64,000 nucleotides of DNA, taken from NCBI RefSeq assembly GCF_003515685.1, contig NZ_QWEG01000007.1, positions 62,001 to 126,000 on the forward strand, written 5' to 3'. This DNA comes from Neobacillus notoginsengisoli (GTDB lineage: Bacteria; Bacillota; Bacilli; Bacillales; Cytobacillaceae). Position 1 is the first letter of the stretch; each line of letters starts with the position of its first letter. The translations under genes and the position numbers were made by a program. The notes under the pieces were generated by a model. That model made no database searches and had not been told where the DNA came from. It worked only from the letters and a program-made list of their open reading frames with translations. This document shows positions 8,343 to 16,916 of the stretch, one piece after another.

Positions 8343-9068
8343 ATGGCAGGTGACCCGATTGTTTCAATTAGGAATGTTTCTAAGTCATTTGGCAAACAGC
8401 AAGTTTTGCAAAATATTAATCTCGATATTTACCCTGGGGAAATCTTTGGTTTACTCGGTCCTTCAGGGGCAGGGAAGACGACGGTTGTTAGGCAGCTTGT
8501 CGGGCTGGAACTCCCAACAGAAGGGGAAAACTGGCTGTTCAATGAGGAAATGCCTTCTCTTAAGCTGGTCGAAAAGGCGGGGTACATGGCTCAGGCGGAT
8601 GCCCTTTATCAGGAGCTATCAGCGAGGGACAATCTCGAATTTTTCGGGGCGCTGTATGGCTTAAAGGGAAAAAGACTGAAAGAACGGATTGAGGCCGTCA
8701 TGGAGATCGTCCAGTTGAGCGGCGATTTGAACAAACTAGTAACCAACTATTCCGGGGGAATGAAACGCCGGCTCTCACTGGCAGCAGCTCTGCTGCATGA
8801 ACCGGAACTGCTCATCCTCGATGAACCAACAGTAGGAATTGACCCGGTCTTAAGAAAAAGCATCTGGGAACGGTTTTATGACCTTAAAGCACAAGGGACA
8901 GCCCTTATCGTCACAACCCATGTCATGGATGAGGCGGAAAAATGTGACCGGCTTGGCATGATTCGGAACGGCCGTCTTATTGCGGTTGGAACCCCGCAAG
9001 AACTAAAAGAGCACACTTCCTCAGATACAATTGAACAGGCATTCCTTGTTTACGGAGGTGCGGAATAA
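8343..9068 (+). CDS. ABC transporter ATP-binding protein (ABC-2 exporter)
   Basis: Cytoplasmic ATPase of an ABC-2 exporter, 241 residues. Visible are Walker A GPSGAGKT, Q-loop, signature YSGGMKRRLS, Walker B LLILDEPTVGIDP and the H-loop TTHVMDEAEKCDR. The DEPTVGIDP form and the EAEKCDR segment are typical of drug/antibiotic-type exporters. ATG 8343 is chosen because AAGGTGG ends 6 nt upstream; ATG 8337 and a GTG at 8319 are less well placed. Its TAA shares a base with the ATG of the permease gene. First gene of a three-gene operon ending with its probable TetR repressor. Substrate unknown. Confidence 0.9.
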   Translation: MAGDPIVSIRNVSKSFGKQQVLQNINLDIYPGEIFGLLGPSGAGKTTVVRQLVGLELPTEGENWLFNEEMPSLKLVEKAGYMAQADALYQELSARDNLEFFGALYGLKGKRLKERIEAVMEIVQLSGDLNKLVTNYSGGMKRRLSLAAALLHEPELLILDEPTVGIDPVLRKSIWERFYDLKAQGTALIVTTHVMDEAEKCDRLGMIRNGRLIAVGTPQELKEHTSSDTIEQAFLVYGGAE

Positions 9069-10096
9069 TGCGGATCCAGGCACTTGTGATCAGGATTTTA
9101 AGGCAGTTTTTGCGCGACAAACGGACAATGGCACTGATGATCCTCGCTCCCATCCTAATTCTGACGATGCTGAACCTCGTCTTTAACGGCAGGGATTATA
9201 TTCCGAAAGTGGGGCTTGTCGATTTCCCGGCACAGGTAAAGGAACAGTTGAATCTCGATGATGCTAAAGTCAAGGACTACACATCAACAACTGATGCAGA
9301 GAAAGCATTGAAAACCGGTAAACTGGACGGCTATCTTACACTAAAAGAAAACAAGCCCTCAATCACCCTGGAAGGAAGCGACCCGACTGCAAACCGGGCA
9401 TTCATGCTTTGGGTCCAAGAAGCTTTTAAGCCCTTCATGCCAAAATCGGACATAGGGGAAATGGCTGTCGATTATCTGCACGGATCGGACTCGATGAGCC
9501 AGTTTGATTACTTCGGACCCGTCCTGCTTGCTTACTTCGCCTTCTTCTTTGTCTTTTTAATCGCGGGGGTTTCCTTTTTGCGCGAGCGGACGAGCGGGAC
9601 GCTTGAAAGGCTTTTGTCGAGCCCATTAAGGCGCTGGGAGATTGTTGCCGGATATGTACTAGGCTTCGGCATTTTCACGACAATCCAAGCGACGGTCATC
9701 ACTTGGTACGGCATTTATATCCTTGATATGCTGATGGAAGGATCCTTCCTGCTTGTTTTGCTGACGATTCTACTTCTGTCATTTACGGCGCTGACACTCG
9801 GAATCCTTCTGTCTGCTTTTGCAAATAATGAAATGCAAATCATTCAGTTCATTCCGCTCGTCATCGTGCCGCAAGTATTTTTCTCCGGCCTGTTCAACCT
9901 GGAAACAATGTCGGAATGGCTGAGCTGGATTGGCCCGTTCACTCCTCTCTACTATGCCGCCAACGCAGTCCGCGATGTCATGGTGAGGGGGTACGGCTTC
10001 GGTGAAATTTATCCGGATCTCCTGCTGCTGTTCGGCCTATCTCTTCTATTTATGGTCTTGAATGTTGCTGCATTGAAAAAACACAGAAAAGTATAA
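9068..10096 (+). CDS. ABC-2 type transporter permease
   Basis: Membrane partner of the preceding ATPase, 342 residues. One N-terminal helix (about 20-40) is followed by an extracytoplasmic domain to about residue 150, then five hydrophobic helices from FDYFGPVLLAYFAFFFVFLI onward, with the family motif FLRERTSGTLERLLSSPLRRWEI between helices 2 and 3. This is the ABC2_membrane_3 / drug-resistance exporter layout. Start overlaps the ATPase stop (TAATG), so translation is coupled. Substrate is unknown; toxic hydrophobic compounds are a reasonable guess from the TetR neighbour. Confidence 0.9.
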   Translation: MRIQALVIRILRQFLRDKRTMALMILAPILILTMLNLVFNGRDYIPKVGLVDFPAQVKEQLNLDDAKVKDYTSTTDAEKALKTGKLDGYLTLKENKPSITLEGSDPTANRAFMLWVQEAFKPFMPKSDIGEMAVDYLHGSDSMSQFDYFGPVLLAYFAFFFVFLIAGVSFLRERTSGTLERLLSSPLRRWEIVAGYVLGFGIFTTIQATVITWYGIYILDMLMEGSFLLVLLTILLLSFTALTLGILLSAFANNEMQIIQFIPLVIVPQVFFSGLFNLETMSEWLSWIGPFTPLYYAANAVRDVMVRGYGFGEIYPDLLLLFGLSLLFMVLNVAALKKHRKV

Positions 10097-10112
10097 CGAA
10101 AAGGGGAATACA

Positions 10113-10763
10113 ATGTCTGACCAGGATTTATTTGATGAAGAACTTTTTGAAGGGGAAGAACTAACGGAGAAACAGAAAAAAATACTCATCGCCGCAATTG
10201 AATCCTTTTCCGAAAAAGGCTTCGCGGCGACCTCGACGAATGAAATCGCCAAAAAAGCGGGCGTTGCCGAAGGAACCATCTTCCGGCACTATAAAACAAA
10301 AAAAGAATTGCTGCTCAATATCGTTTCACCCGTCATGGCAAAATTGGTCGCGCCCTTCGTGATTCGCGATTTCGACAAGGTTTTGAACAAGCGGTTTGAT
10401 ACATTTGAGGAATTCCTGCGGGCCGTATTCAAAAACCGCCACGAATTCATCGAAAAAAACAGCCAAATCATCCGCATCCTCCTTCAAGAGATCCCGTTTC
10501 AGCCTGAACTGCGCGAGCAATTCAAGGAGCATGTGGCAGCAAAATTGTTTGAGCGTTTTACGAAGGCCGCTGCCTATTATCAAGAGAAGGGGCAGTTGCT
10601 TGAAATCCCGCCGGCGAGCGCGCTCCGAATGACTGCTTCTTCAATTATCGGCTATTTTATTGCAAAATACGTGATCTTTCCGGAATCGGAATGGGATGAT
10701 GAAGTTGAAATGGAACGGACCATCCAGTTCATTTTACGGGGACTCGGAACGGAAACGAAATAA
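10113..10763 (+). CDS. TetR/AcrR family transcriptional regulator
   Basis: 216-residue regulator with an N-terminal TetR helix-turn-helix at about residues 22-68 (KKILIAAIESFSEKGF, then STNEIAKKAGVAEGTIF and HYKTKKELL), followed by an all-helical ligand domain. An acidic 20-residue tail precedes the HTH. It lies 16 bp after the permease in the same operon, and a palindromic operator covers the operon promoter at 8293-8308. The likely role is ligand-relieved repression of the exporter and of itself. The ligand cannot be predicted. Confidence 0.92.
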   Translation: MSDQDLFDEELFEGEELTEKQKKILIAAIESFSEKGFAATSTNEIAKKAGVAEGTIFRHYKTKKELLLNIVSPVMAKLVAPFVIRDFDKVLNKRFDTFEEFLRAVFKNRHEFIEKNSQIIRILLQEIPFQPELREQFKEHVAAKLFERFTKAAAYYQEKGQLLEIPPASALRMTASSIIGYFIAKYVIFPESEWDDEVEMERTIQFILRGLGTETK

Positions 10764-10770
10764 AAATAGA

Positions 10771-10796
10771 GGCTGCCGGGATGGCAGCCTTCTTGC
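10771..10796. terminator. Bidirectional terminator between tetR and the sugar dehydrogenase
   Basis: Stem GGCTGCC / GGCAGCC (10771-10777 with 10783-10789). Reading leftward the stem is followed by TCTATTTTTATTT, a better T-run than the TTCTTG seen rightward. It serves two convergent genes. Confidence 0.75.
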
Positions 10797-10805
10797 TCTG
10801 AAAGA

Positions 10806-11876
10806 TTACTTTAGCCGTATTCGATACAGCTTATCATCCGTTTCATCCGGATTTCCGCGGCCGTCGGTGTTATTGCTGACAAAGTACAGATCGTCCCCGT
10901 CAATCAGCACATCACGGATCCGGCCCAGTCCGTTCACGAGTTCACGGGTTGTTTTCCTCGTTAAATCAAACTCCCGGACAGCGTTTCCCCTCAGCGTCGC
11001 GACAACCAATTTATCTCCATACACGGCCACACCCGATGGAGCCCAAGTCACATCGCCCGAATGGAAAACCGGCGTTTCCATTCCCTGCCTCTTCTCATCC
11101 CCGATAATGACCGGCCAGCCGTAATTTTTGCCCGGTTTGATTACATTGATTTCATCATGGGCGGACTGCCCGTGCTCACTCGCAACCATCGTCCCGTCTT
11201 GAAGCCAGGCAAGGCCTTGAGGATTGCGGTGGCCATAGCTGTAAACAGAAGAGCCGGGGAAAGGATTGTCATCCGGAATGCTTCCGTCCAAATTCATCCG
11301 GAGGATTTTGCCACCGAGAGTGTTCGGGTTCTGGGCAAGCTCAGGGTTGGCCGCATCGCCGGCCGTAATATAAAGCTTCCCATCCGGACCAATTTCCAGC
11401 CTGCCGCCATGATGCACCGGTCCGCTCGGAAGCCCGTCAATGAGCGTCAGCTCCTCTTTCCACACACCATCGCGATGAGAAAGCACGACAACCCGGTTTT
11501 TCTGGCCGGCGGCATCATTATACGTATAATAGGCGAAAGCTGACTGTGTGCGAGGAAAATCAGGGTCAAGGACAAAGCCCAAAAGCCCCGCTTCCGAAGC
11601 GTCAGACAGCTTTTCCTTCAAAACGACCTTCTGCAGCTCCACCTTGCCATTTTCAATTTTGACAATGGCACCAGGACGCTCGGAAATATAAAACGCCTCA
11701 CCCGATTTTGCAATCGACCAAGGAACCCGAAGATTTTCGGCTAGTACTTCCGCTTGAACCTGTGTGGCCGCAGGCTTGTCCTCCGGCTGTGTTTTGCCAG
11801 GCTCTGCTTCCCTGCCCGATGAACAGCCTGCCAGCAGCAACGCCCCCAGCAAAATCGACCCGATTTTCCTCAGCAT
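10806..11876 (-). CDS. PQQ-dependent sugar dehydrogenase-like lipoprotein
   Basis: Six-bladed beta-propeller of the soluble aldose sugar dehydrogenase (GSDH/YliI) family, 356 residues. The N-terminus is a lipoprotein signal with lipobox LLAGC (Cys18), so it is expected to be anchored outside the membrane. Family features are LAENLRVPWSIA, ISERPGAIVKI, GLLGFVLDPDFP, HHGGRLEIGPDGKLYITAGD, GKILRMNLDGSIP, YSYGHRNPQGL and SEHGQSAHDEIN. The catalytic His and calcium ligands of the family appear conserved. Many Bacillaceae carry this protein without making PQQ, so real cofactor use is uncertain. Confidence 0.88.
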   Translation of the reverse strand: MLRKIGSILLGALLLAGCSSGREAEPGKTQPEDKPAATQVQAEVLAENLRVPWSIAKSGEAFYISERPGAIVKIENGKVELQKVVLKEKLSDASEAGLLGFVLDPDFPRTQSAFAYYTYNDAAGQKNRVVVLSHRDGVWKEELTLIDGLPSGPVHHGGRLEIGPDGKLYITAGDAANPELAQNPNTLGGKILRMNLDGSIPDDNPFPGSSVYSYGHRNPQGLAWLQDGTMVASEHGQSAHDEINVIKPGKNYGWPVIIGDEKRQGMETPVFHSGDVTWAPSGVAVYGDKLVVATLRGNAVREFDLTRKTTRELVNGLGRIRDVLIDGDDLYFVSNNTDGRGNPDETDDKLYRIRLK

Positions 11877-11991
11877 TCATATCAACTCCTTATGTACATC
11901 CTCCGCAACCAGTACCGCCCGTCAAAAACGATACAACCTGCCGCACAAATCCGGGAGCAACTCAAAGCCACATCGAACCGGCTTTTCCACT

Positions 11992-12852
11992 TTAAAGCCC
12001 AAGCGCCTCCACAATCGCCTTCGCGACTCCGCTCTCTTCATTCGTCTCCGTTATCCGGCTGCACAGCTCCTTAATTTCGCCAGGCGCATTTTCCATCGCA
12101 ACCGAAACGCCAACCCGTTCAAACATCGACACATCATTATAATTATCGCCAAGCGCCATCGTCTCCTGAAGTGAAATCCCTTTCCCCTCAACAAACTTCT
12201 TAAGCGCCAGCCCTTTTTGCGCACCGATTGCAGTAATTTCAAGATTGTCCGCTCCTGAAGAACTGATTGCGATATCCTGAATGCCTTCCAGATCCGTTTT
12301 TGCCGCGTCCAGCTTGTCCGATTCAAGTGAAAACGCCAACAACTTTAAAATCTTCGTATCCGGGTCCCCGAAAACCTCCTGGTAATCGCCCACCTTTTCA
12401 ATTAGACCCTTACGGAATCGTTCCTCCGCAACCGCGGCCGCCTTTTCAAACTCTGTCCCCGGATTGGCACTCAAAACAATATTTGTAATAATTTCCAGCG
12501 CCTTTGCATAACTGTCCGTATACGTACCCTTATTCGTATATAGCTCGAAGTACACACCATTTGCGGCCAGCCTTGCAGCAATGTCACGCGCTTCCTCCGT
12601 CCCAAGCGCGCTCGTCGACACAACCGCACCGTCCGCATCACGCACCTCCGCGCCATTCACACAAATCATTGGGCAGCTTACCCCGGCCTCCTCCAGCACA
12701 AACCGTGCCTCCTGATACGACCGACCAGTCGCCACCACAAACTCCACCCCAAGCTGCTGGGCCTTGAAAATCGCCTCTTTAGTCTCCGGCGTAATCTCCT
12801 GTCCTGCTGTCAACAATGTCCCGTCCATATCGGACGCAATGCACCTAATCAT
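11992..12852 (-). CDS. HAD superfamily Cof-type phosphatase
   Basis: Cytoplasmic phosphohydrolase of the HAD IIB (Cof) subfamily, 286 residues. Motif I DMDGTLL (8-14, nucleophile D8), motif II ATGRS, motif III lysine near 195-215, motif IV GDNYNDVSMF are all present, with the alpha/beta cap between motifs II and III. These enzymes dephosphorylate sugar phosphates, FMN precursors or other small phosphates; the substrate cannot be told from sequence. Monocistronic; no clear terminator was found between it and the neighbour at 11876. Confidence 0.9.
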   Translation of the reverse strand: MIRCIASDMDGTLLTAGQEITPETKEAIFKAQQLGVEFVVATGRSYQEARFVLEEAGVSCPMICVNGAEVRDADGAVVSTSALGTEEARDIAARLAANGVYFELYTNKGTYTDSYAKALEIITNIVLSANPGTEFEKAAAVAEERFRKGLIEKVGDYQEVFGDPDTKILKLLAFSLESDKLDAAKTDLEGIQDIAISSSGADNLEITAIGAQKGLALKKFVEGKGISLQETMALGDNYNDVSMFERVGVSVAMENAPGEIKELCSRITETNEESGVAKAIVEALGL

Positions 12853-12962
12853 GCTGTCACCTCATTACCTTTCTATCAGCCCATTCTACCCTAAATCCTC
12901 CTACCAAGCCCAACCCAAAGGCTTTTGTGGCAAAATGAACCTTGTTTCCATCCACCCGGCCG

Positions 12963-13631
12963 TCAGCTCAGGTACTTCGAGCCCTCCCGCCTGCTCAGTG
13001 CGGCAAGCTCCGTACGTTCGATAAAGTCCTTAACAGATCCGGGATTCGTTTTCGAGTATTCCCTAAGCGCCCACCCAATCGCTTTCTGGATAAAGAACTC
13101 CTTACTGCTTGTGTTTAGGCGTATGTTTTCGTACAACCGCTGTTCGTCTGTCTCTTTCTTATACTTTAACTGATAGAGAATCGCGGTTCTCCGCAGCCAC
13201 ATATTGTCTGAAACAGCCCATTTGTCCATTTCTGCAGGAATTGTGTCAGGGTATTTTGCGGCAAGCACCCCGACAGGCTTTTGCGCGAGGGCATCAACCG
13301 TATCCCACCAGGACTTTGTTGTAATGAGCTCTTTTAGCAGGCTAAGAGAGCCCGCTTCTAGCTTTTTACTGAACTTTTCAAGGTATCCGAGGGCAACATA
13401 TTGGTATTCGCGCTCATGTGCCGCCCAAAGTTCTCTGACAAAACTCTCTTGAAAAGGCTCCTTCACCAGCCCTGTAGTGGCAAAAAACTTTCTTTCCAGT
13501 TCGGCCCGGAGCGGCTTTTTTACCCCGAGAAACGGGAAATGGTTTTTCATGTACTTCTCCATTGCCACCGCGTTTTCCGTGTTTCGCTGCTCTTCAAAAA
13601 GAGCTTTTAGTACAGACACATAATCCATCAT
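12963..13631 (-). CDS. DNA alkylation repair enzyme (AlkD-like HEAT-repeat glycosylase)
   Basis: All-helical protein of 222 residues matching the DNA alkylation repair (AlkC/AlkD) family, whose HEAT-like repeats wrap DNA and excise alkylated purines. Seen are the N-terminal MEKYMKNHFPFLGVKKP, the segment ITTKSWWDTVDALA that carries the family Trp and Asp, and the C-terminal FIQKAIGWALREYSKTNP. GGAGGG stands before ATG 13631; a second ATG follows at once. Neighbours are unrelated. Confidence 0.88.
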   Translation of the reverse strand: MMDYVSVLKALFEEQRNTENAVAMEKYMKNHFPFLGVKKPLRAELERKFFATTGLVKEPFQESFVRELWAAHEREYQYVALGYLEKFSKKLEAGSLSLLKELITTKSWWDTVDALAQKPVGVLAAKYPDTIPAEMDKWAVSDNMWLRRTAILYQLKYKKETDEQRLYENIRLNTSSKEFFIQKAIGWALREYSKTNPGSVKDFIERTELAALSRREGSKYLS

Positions 13632-13675
13632 CCAAATTCCCTCCGTCTTCTAATTTTCGCATCCTACGGCCTGGT

Positions 13676-14161
13676 TCAAACCGTAAATTCCTGGCAGATA
13701 ATTGATTCTCCTTCTTCCTCATCCTCATATTCCTCATAGTGGATTCCATTCTGAATGTATGCCTTCCGCCAAAAAGCAATCGCCCGGTCATTTCCGCTGA
13801 GCTGTCCGACAAAATAGCTGCCCTTTTTCTGTTCAAACAGTTGTTCCACCGCCTTGGCTGCGACCCCTTTCCCGCGAAACCGGTTATAAAGAAAAAAGTC
13901 ATTCACGACATAATTGATATTTTTCGTAAAGGGAGGTTCGAGTAAAAGCAAAAATCCTGCCCGCTCTTCACCCACCATGATGAAATATGGATTAACGCCC
14001 TGTTTACTCCAAAACACAGAGAACGAGTCAAATTCGTACGTTCCATCAGGGGTTTCTTCAAGTGAATTAGAATAGGCTGATAAATCATGAAGATAGAGAG
14101 CATACATGTTTTTCAGGATTGTTGCATCTTCAGGGCCTGTCTTATTTAAATATACGTCCAT
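13676..14161 (-). CDS. GNAT family N-acetyltransferase
   Basis: Acetyl-CoA dependent acyltransferase fold, 161 residues. The acetyl-CoA motif appears as YNRFRGKGVAAKAVEQLF (about 101-118), preceded by a beta-bulge strand NYVVNDFFL. The N-terminus resembles GNAT proteins that start MDVYLNKTGPEDATILKNMY. Only a weak GGAG is seen 10 nt before the ATG, and the region just upstream is occupied by repeat A1 (14188-14316), which may have displaced the original promoter. Substrate unknown. Confidence 0.85.
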   Translation of the reverse strand: MDVYLNKTGPEDATILKNMYALYLHDLSAYSNSLEETPDGTYEFDSFSVFWSKQGVNPYFIMVGEERAGFLLLLEPPFTKNINYVVNDFFLYNRFRGKGVAAKAVEQLFEQKKGSYFVGQLSGNDRAIAFWRKAYIQNGIHYEEYEDEEEGESIICQEFTV

Positions 14162-14187
14162 TTGTTTTCAACTCCAAAATTCTGGCT

Positions 14188-14316
14188 GTTGATTTCCACT
14201 CCGGGCACACGCTTTCCGCGGGACGTCAGTGGAGCCTCCTCGGCGCCAAGGCGCCTGTGGGGTCTCCACCTTGCCGCTGCATCCCGCAGGAGTCGGTGCC
14301 CTCCATTCCAATCAAC
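14188..14316 (+). repeat. Family A structured repeat, copy A1
   Basis: 129-bp element beginning GTTGATTTCC and ending CCAATCAAC, so its ends are complementary. Inside, GTGGAG pairs with CTCCAC and an apical stem GGCGCC-aa-GGCGCC sits between. Same orientation as copies A2-A5. It overlaps the upstream region of the GNAT gene. Confidence 0.88.
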
Positions 14317-14454
14317 GCAATTAAAAACCAGCATAGTTCTTTAACTTAACCAACTCCAAAATTGGTATCTTAACCTTATTCTCTCTTATAGAGGCGATTT
14401 CCTCTGTATGAAAAAGACCTCTTTTGCCAAACTACAAATGAAGCAGAAAAGCGC

Positions 14455-14594
14455 AAGCGCCTCGGTCATCGCCGTACAAACTGGAAGGACTTCGACTGAG
14501 ATAAAGGAATCACGAAGAGCGTAAGCGATTCGATGATGACTTATCGTAGGGAGGAGACCTGAAGTTTGCTAGTCGATAGGCGCTGAAGCTAGAC
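14455..14594 (+). repeat. Family B structured repeat, copy B1
   Basis: About 140 bp starting AAGCGCAAGCGCC and ending GGCGCTGAAGCT. The core GAGATAAAGGA, CACGAAGAGCG, TGACTTATCGTAG and CTAGTCG is shared with copy B2 at 18215. The terminal stem CGCC/GGCG is CGTCC/GGACG in B2, a compensatory change that supports RNA or DNA hairpin structure. Confidence 0.82.
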
Positions 14595-14634
14595 ATTTTT
14601 TACATTTTCATCTTTTAAGAAAGGGGGGTCTATT

Positions 14635-14778
14635 TTGACAAAAAAATTCAACAAGGGAAGCCGAAACCAGAATGCTCCTGAAAACGGCCATTATCAAATG
14701 GAAATTGCGACTGAAAATAGCGGAGATAACAGCAAGGGAAACAAGCGGGACAAAAAACAAAAGACGAAGAGTATATAG
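14635..14778 (+). CDS. Small basic hydrophilic protein, 47 residues, TTG start
   Basis: A short frame with a strong AGGGGGG site 7-8 nt before TTG 14635. The product is rich in Lys, Asn, Gln and Gly with no hydrophobic stretch (begins MTKKFNKGSRNQ, ends KQKTKSI) and would be disordered. It is followed by a hairpin. The composition resembles small spore-associated proteins of Bacilli, but I do not recognise a family and do not assign one. The strong ribosome site is the main reason to believe it. Confidence 0.5.
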   Translation: MTKKFNKGSRNQNAPENGHYQMEIATENSGDNSKGNKRDKKQKTKSI

Positions 14779-14785
14779 TAGGGGC

Positions 14786-14827
14786 CAAAAAATACAAATT
14801 CCCGGCTGCCTGTTACCCGCAGCCGGG
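14786..14827 (-). terminator. Terminator of the small membrane protein gene
   Basis: Stem CCCGGCTGC / GCAGCCGGG (14801-14809 with 14819-14827). Leftward it is followed by AATTTGTATTTTTT. It may also end the rightward 47-codon gene. Confidence 0.7.
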
Positions 14828-14841
14828 CAAATTAGTTACTT

Positions 14842-15033
14842 TCATCTAAATAACTCCTTTCTGACTTGATCGCAGATTTGCCGGACGGTTTCGGAAAAAG
14901 CGAAGACAAACAGCGTAAGACTAATCAGAATCAGTTTTTTGAGCCACGTCTCTTCAATTCCCAACGAAAAATAGCCGATAATTATTGCTATAAAGAAGAC
15001 GATAAAGAACATTGCCCGGCGTTTCGGTCCCAT
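14842..15033 (-). CDS. Small two-helix membrane protein, 63 residues
   Basis: Unrecognised small protein with two hydrophobic helices, about residues 8-25 (MFFIVFFIAIIIGYFSLG) and 31-48 (KKLILISLTLFVFAF), basic at the N-terminus and with a short charged C-terminal tail. The start is ATG 15033, 8 nt after AGGAGG; ATG 15039 and GTG 15042 are too close to that site. It ends at a terminator hairpin. A similar small membrane protein lies upstream at 15171, but the two do not align clearly. Confidence 0.65.
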   Translation of the reverse strand: MGPKRRAMFFIVFFIAIIIGYFSLGIEETWLKKLILISLTLFVFAFSETVRQICDQVRKELFR

Positions 15034-15130
15034 GCCCATCACCTCCTGTCATGCAACTGTTATACTATTTATATGTTCATCCTCCTTCTCTGAACGTTCA
15101 TTAGTTTGTGAAATCAAGCACAAATATTAT

Positions 15131-15161
15131 CAAATAAATCCGGCATTTCCCTCATGCCGGA
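15131..15161 (-). terminator. Terminator of the 68-residue membrane protein gene
   Basis: TCCGGCAT / ATGCCGGA stem (15139-15146 with 15154-15161), followed leftward by TTTATTTG. Confidence 0.7.
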
Positions 15162-15170
15162 CTCAGTCGC

Positions 15171-15377
15171 TTATTTCTTTTTCCTCTTTTCAATTATATC
15201 GAATCCGTATTCATACATTTGATACGAATAACCCGCAGCGACCGCGCCAATAATTGCTAGTAAAATCCAAATCGTCTTTTTAATCCAACCAACATCAACG
15301 ACTAGTGCCAGAAGTAGTAGTATGAGAGCCAAACCAAATGTGTAAAGCCAACGCTTGAACACTGTTAACTCTTTCAT
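15171..15377 (-). CDS. Small two-helix membrane protein, 68 residues
   Basis: Unrecognised product with a cytoplasmic basic start (MKELTVFKRW), helices at about 10-29 and 33-50 (IWILLAIIGAVAAGYSY) and a charged C-terminal end (IIEKRKKK). A GGGTGGG-type ribosome site precedes the ATG. Monocistronic with its own terminator. No function can be assigned. Confidence 0.65.
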   Translation of the reverse strand: MKELTVFKRWLYTFGLALILLLLALVVDVGWIKKTIWILLAIIGAVAAGYSYQMYEYGFDIIEKRKKK

Positions 15378-15524
15378 TTTTTTCCCACCCTTCTTCGGTT
15401 AAGGATTTACTTATCTATGAGTACGGTTTAAACTATAAAAGGTTCCGTTAATTTTCTTAATTTTACCATAATTCCGTAATTAATTCCAGCCTACTTTACT
15501 GGCTGCCACGGGGGAGGCAATAAA

Positions 15525-16370
15525 TTGGCTAAACAAAAATTAAAACAACTATCCAAGCATGTAAGGTATCTGCCAGCAGACCATGAAACGGACCGGCCTG
15601 TTCTTGGTGCTGTCATTGGAAATGATTATACGCTGATTGTTGATGCGGGCAATTCACCCGCACATGCGGAGCTATTCCTTAATGAATTAAAAGAAATAAA
15701 GGCACCTGAATCCAGGCTGCTTGTCCTGACCCACTGGCACTGGGACCATATTTTTGGCATGAAGAAAATGAATTTGCCCGCTATCGCCCATACGAAAACA
15801 AAGAAGTACATTGAAAAACTAAAAGGGCTCCAGTGGACAGACGAAGCACTTGACGAACGCGTCCGAACTGGCGTCGAAATTGAATTTTGCGCGGAAATGA
15901 TTAAAAAGGAATTTGGTGAAAGGCGCAATGAAATTGAGATCGTCTCGCCAGTAATAACCTTCGAGAATTCCCTTGCCATCGACCTGGGCGGAGTACGTGT
16001 CAGGCTTCAGCATGTCGGCGGAGACCATGCCGATGATTCAATTGTCGTTTTTGTTGAAAAAGACAAGGTCTTGTTCCTCGGTGACTGTTATACACAAAAC
16101 ATGTATGCGAAAAAGTGGAACTATACAGCTCCGGTTTTTCTAAAGCTGCTGGATGAGCTTGAACATTTCCAGGCTGCTGTCTATCTTCATTCCCATTGCG
16201 ATCCGGCAACACAGGCGGAGTTTTTTCAGGAGCTTTTTGAAATGAGGATCACTACTAAAGCTGCGGTGGAGAACAAAGGTAATCGCGAGGCCATTCATTC
16301 TGCGATGAAAGAAGGACTTGGCAGGGAGCTAAATGATGATGACCTGGAATTAGCAAGTTATTTAGGGTAA
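15525..16370 (+). CDS. MBL-fold metallo-hydrolase
   Basis: Metallo-beta-lactamase fold protein of 281 residues. The zinc-binding motif is HWHWDH (70-75), followed by the third-site His in VGGDHADDS and the bridging Asp in LFLGDCY. The final His lies in LHSHCDP. It starts with TTG at 15525 behind GGGAGG. Family members act on diverse thioesters, phosphoesters and lactones; the substrate is not evident. No signal peptide, so cytoplasmic. Monocistronic, with a perfect 14-bp terminator stem directly after the stop. Confidence 0.88.
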   Translation: MAKQKLKQLSKHVRYLPADHETDRPVLGAVIGNDYTLIVDAGNSPAHAELFLNELKEIKAPESRLLVLTHWHWDHIFGMKKMNLPAIAHTKTKKYIEKLKGLQWTDEALDERVRTGVEIEFCAEMIKKEFGERRNEIEIVSPVITFENSLAIDLGGVRVRLQHVGGDHADDSIVVFVEKDKVLFLGDCYTQNMYAKKWNYTAPVFLKLLDELEHFQAAVYLHSHCDPATQAEFFQELFEMRITTKAAVENKGNREAIHSAMKEGLGRELNDDDLELASYLG

Positions 16371-16375
16371 ATGGA

Positions 16376-16411
16376 AGAAGGCGTGCAGAGGTTGAAATCT
16401 GCACGCCTTCT
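16376..16411. terminator. Bidirectional hairpin after the MBL gene
   Basis: Perfect 14-bp stem (16376-16389 with 16398-16411) with an 8-nt loop, lying between convergent genes. The T-run is poor in both directions. Confidence 0.65.
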
Positions 16412-16416
16412 GTTCG

Positions 16417-16896
16417 TTAAAAACACCTGAAAGAACGGATTCTCCGTAGGTCGGTTCCATAAAATGTCCAGCCATTTCTTCTGAAGCGCCAGCCTGCAAT
16501 CGAATTCCGGCCGATAAAGGTCGGATAAAACCAGAAGCTTCGGCCACTATTAAGCCAAATATACGTAAAACGATGGCGGCATCGCCAAATCGCACCGGGG
16601 TCTACAGCGAACGAGGTCGCTCCGAACGACTCCTGGGGTGTCGCGAACGGCGGCGGACCCGATGGCGGGCCATCATTTCCTCCCCCCGGGAATCCTCCGC
16701 CTCCTGGGAATTGTCCGCCCGGAAATTGGCCTCCTGTTTGTCCTCCACCCGGGAACTGGCCTCCTGGAAAACCACCCCCCGGGAATTGGCCTCCTGTTTG
16801 TCCCCCGCCCGGAAATTGTGGAAACTGCCTGTCGTCACCGACCATCTGCTCATCCGGAATTGATCCGTAAGGGTACTGATTATTGTTGTATTCCAA
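16417..16896 (-). CDS. Gly/Pro-rich repeat protein with aromatic-basic C-terminal domain
   Basis: 159 residues in two parts. Residues 25-85 are a low-complexity run built on PGGGQTGGQF and GGQFPGG units. The C-terminal 60 residues are rich in Trp, Phe and Arg (from IWRCRHRFTYIWLNS to LRRIRSFRCF), a domain seen at the end of several Bacillaceae Gly-rich proteins that are often labelled transporter or coat-like without proof. TTG start behind GGAGGAGG. No signal peptide. Surface or spore-coat location is a guess from composition only. Confidence 0.7.
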   Translation of the reverse strand: MEYNNNQYPYGSIPDEQMVGDDRQFPQFPGGGQTGGQFPGGGFPGGQFPGGGQTGGQFPGGQFPGGGGFPGGGNDGPPSGPPPFATPQESFGATSFAVDPGAIWRCRHRFTYIWLNSGRSFWFYPTFIGRNSIAGWRFRRNGWTFYGTDLRRIRSFRCF

Positions 16897-16916
16897 AGGG
16901 ATTCCTCCTCCTTATA

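Noticed and set aside
12267-12767. Proline-rich frames on the plus strand over the HAD gene
   Set aside because: They are antisense shadows of the clear minus-strand HAD phosphatase gene.
14146-14349. Short frames across repeat A1 on both strands
   Set aside because: They are produced by the structured repeat and recur in the other copies without conserved starts.
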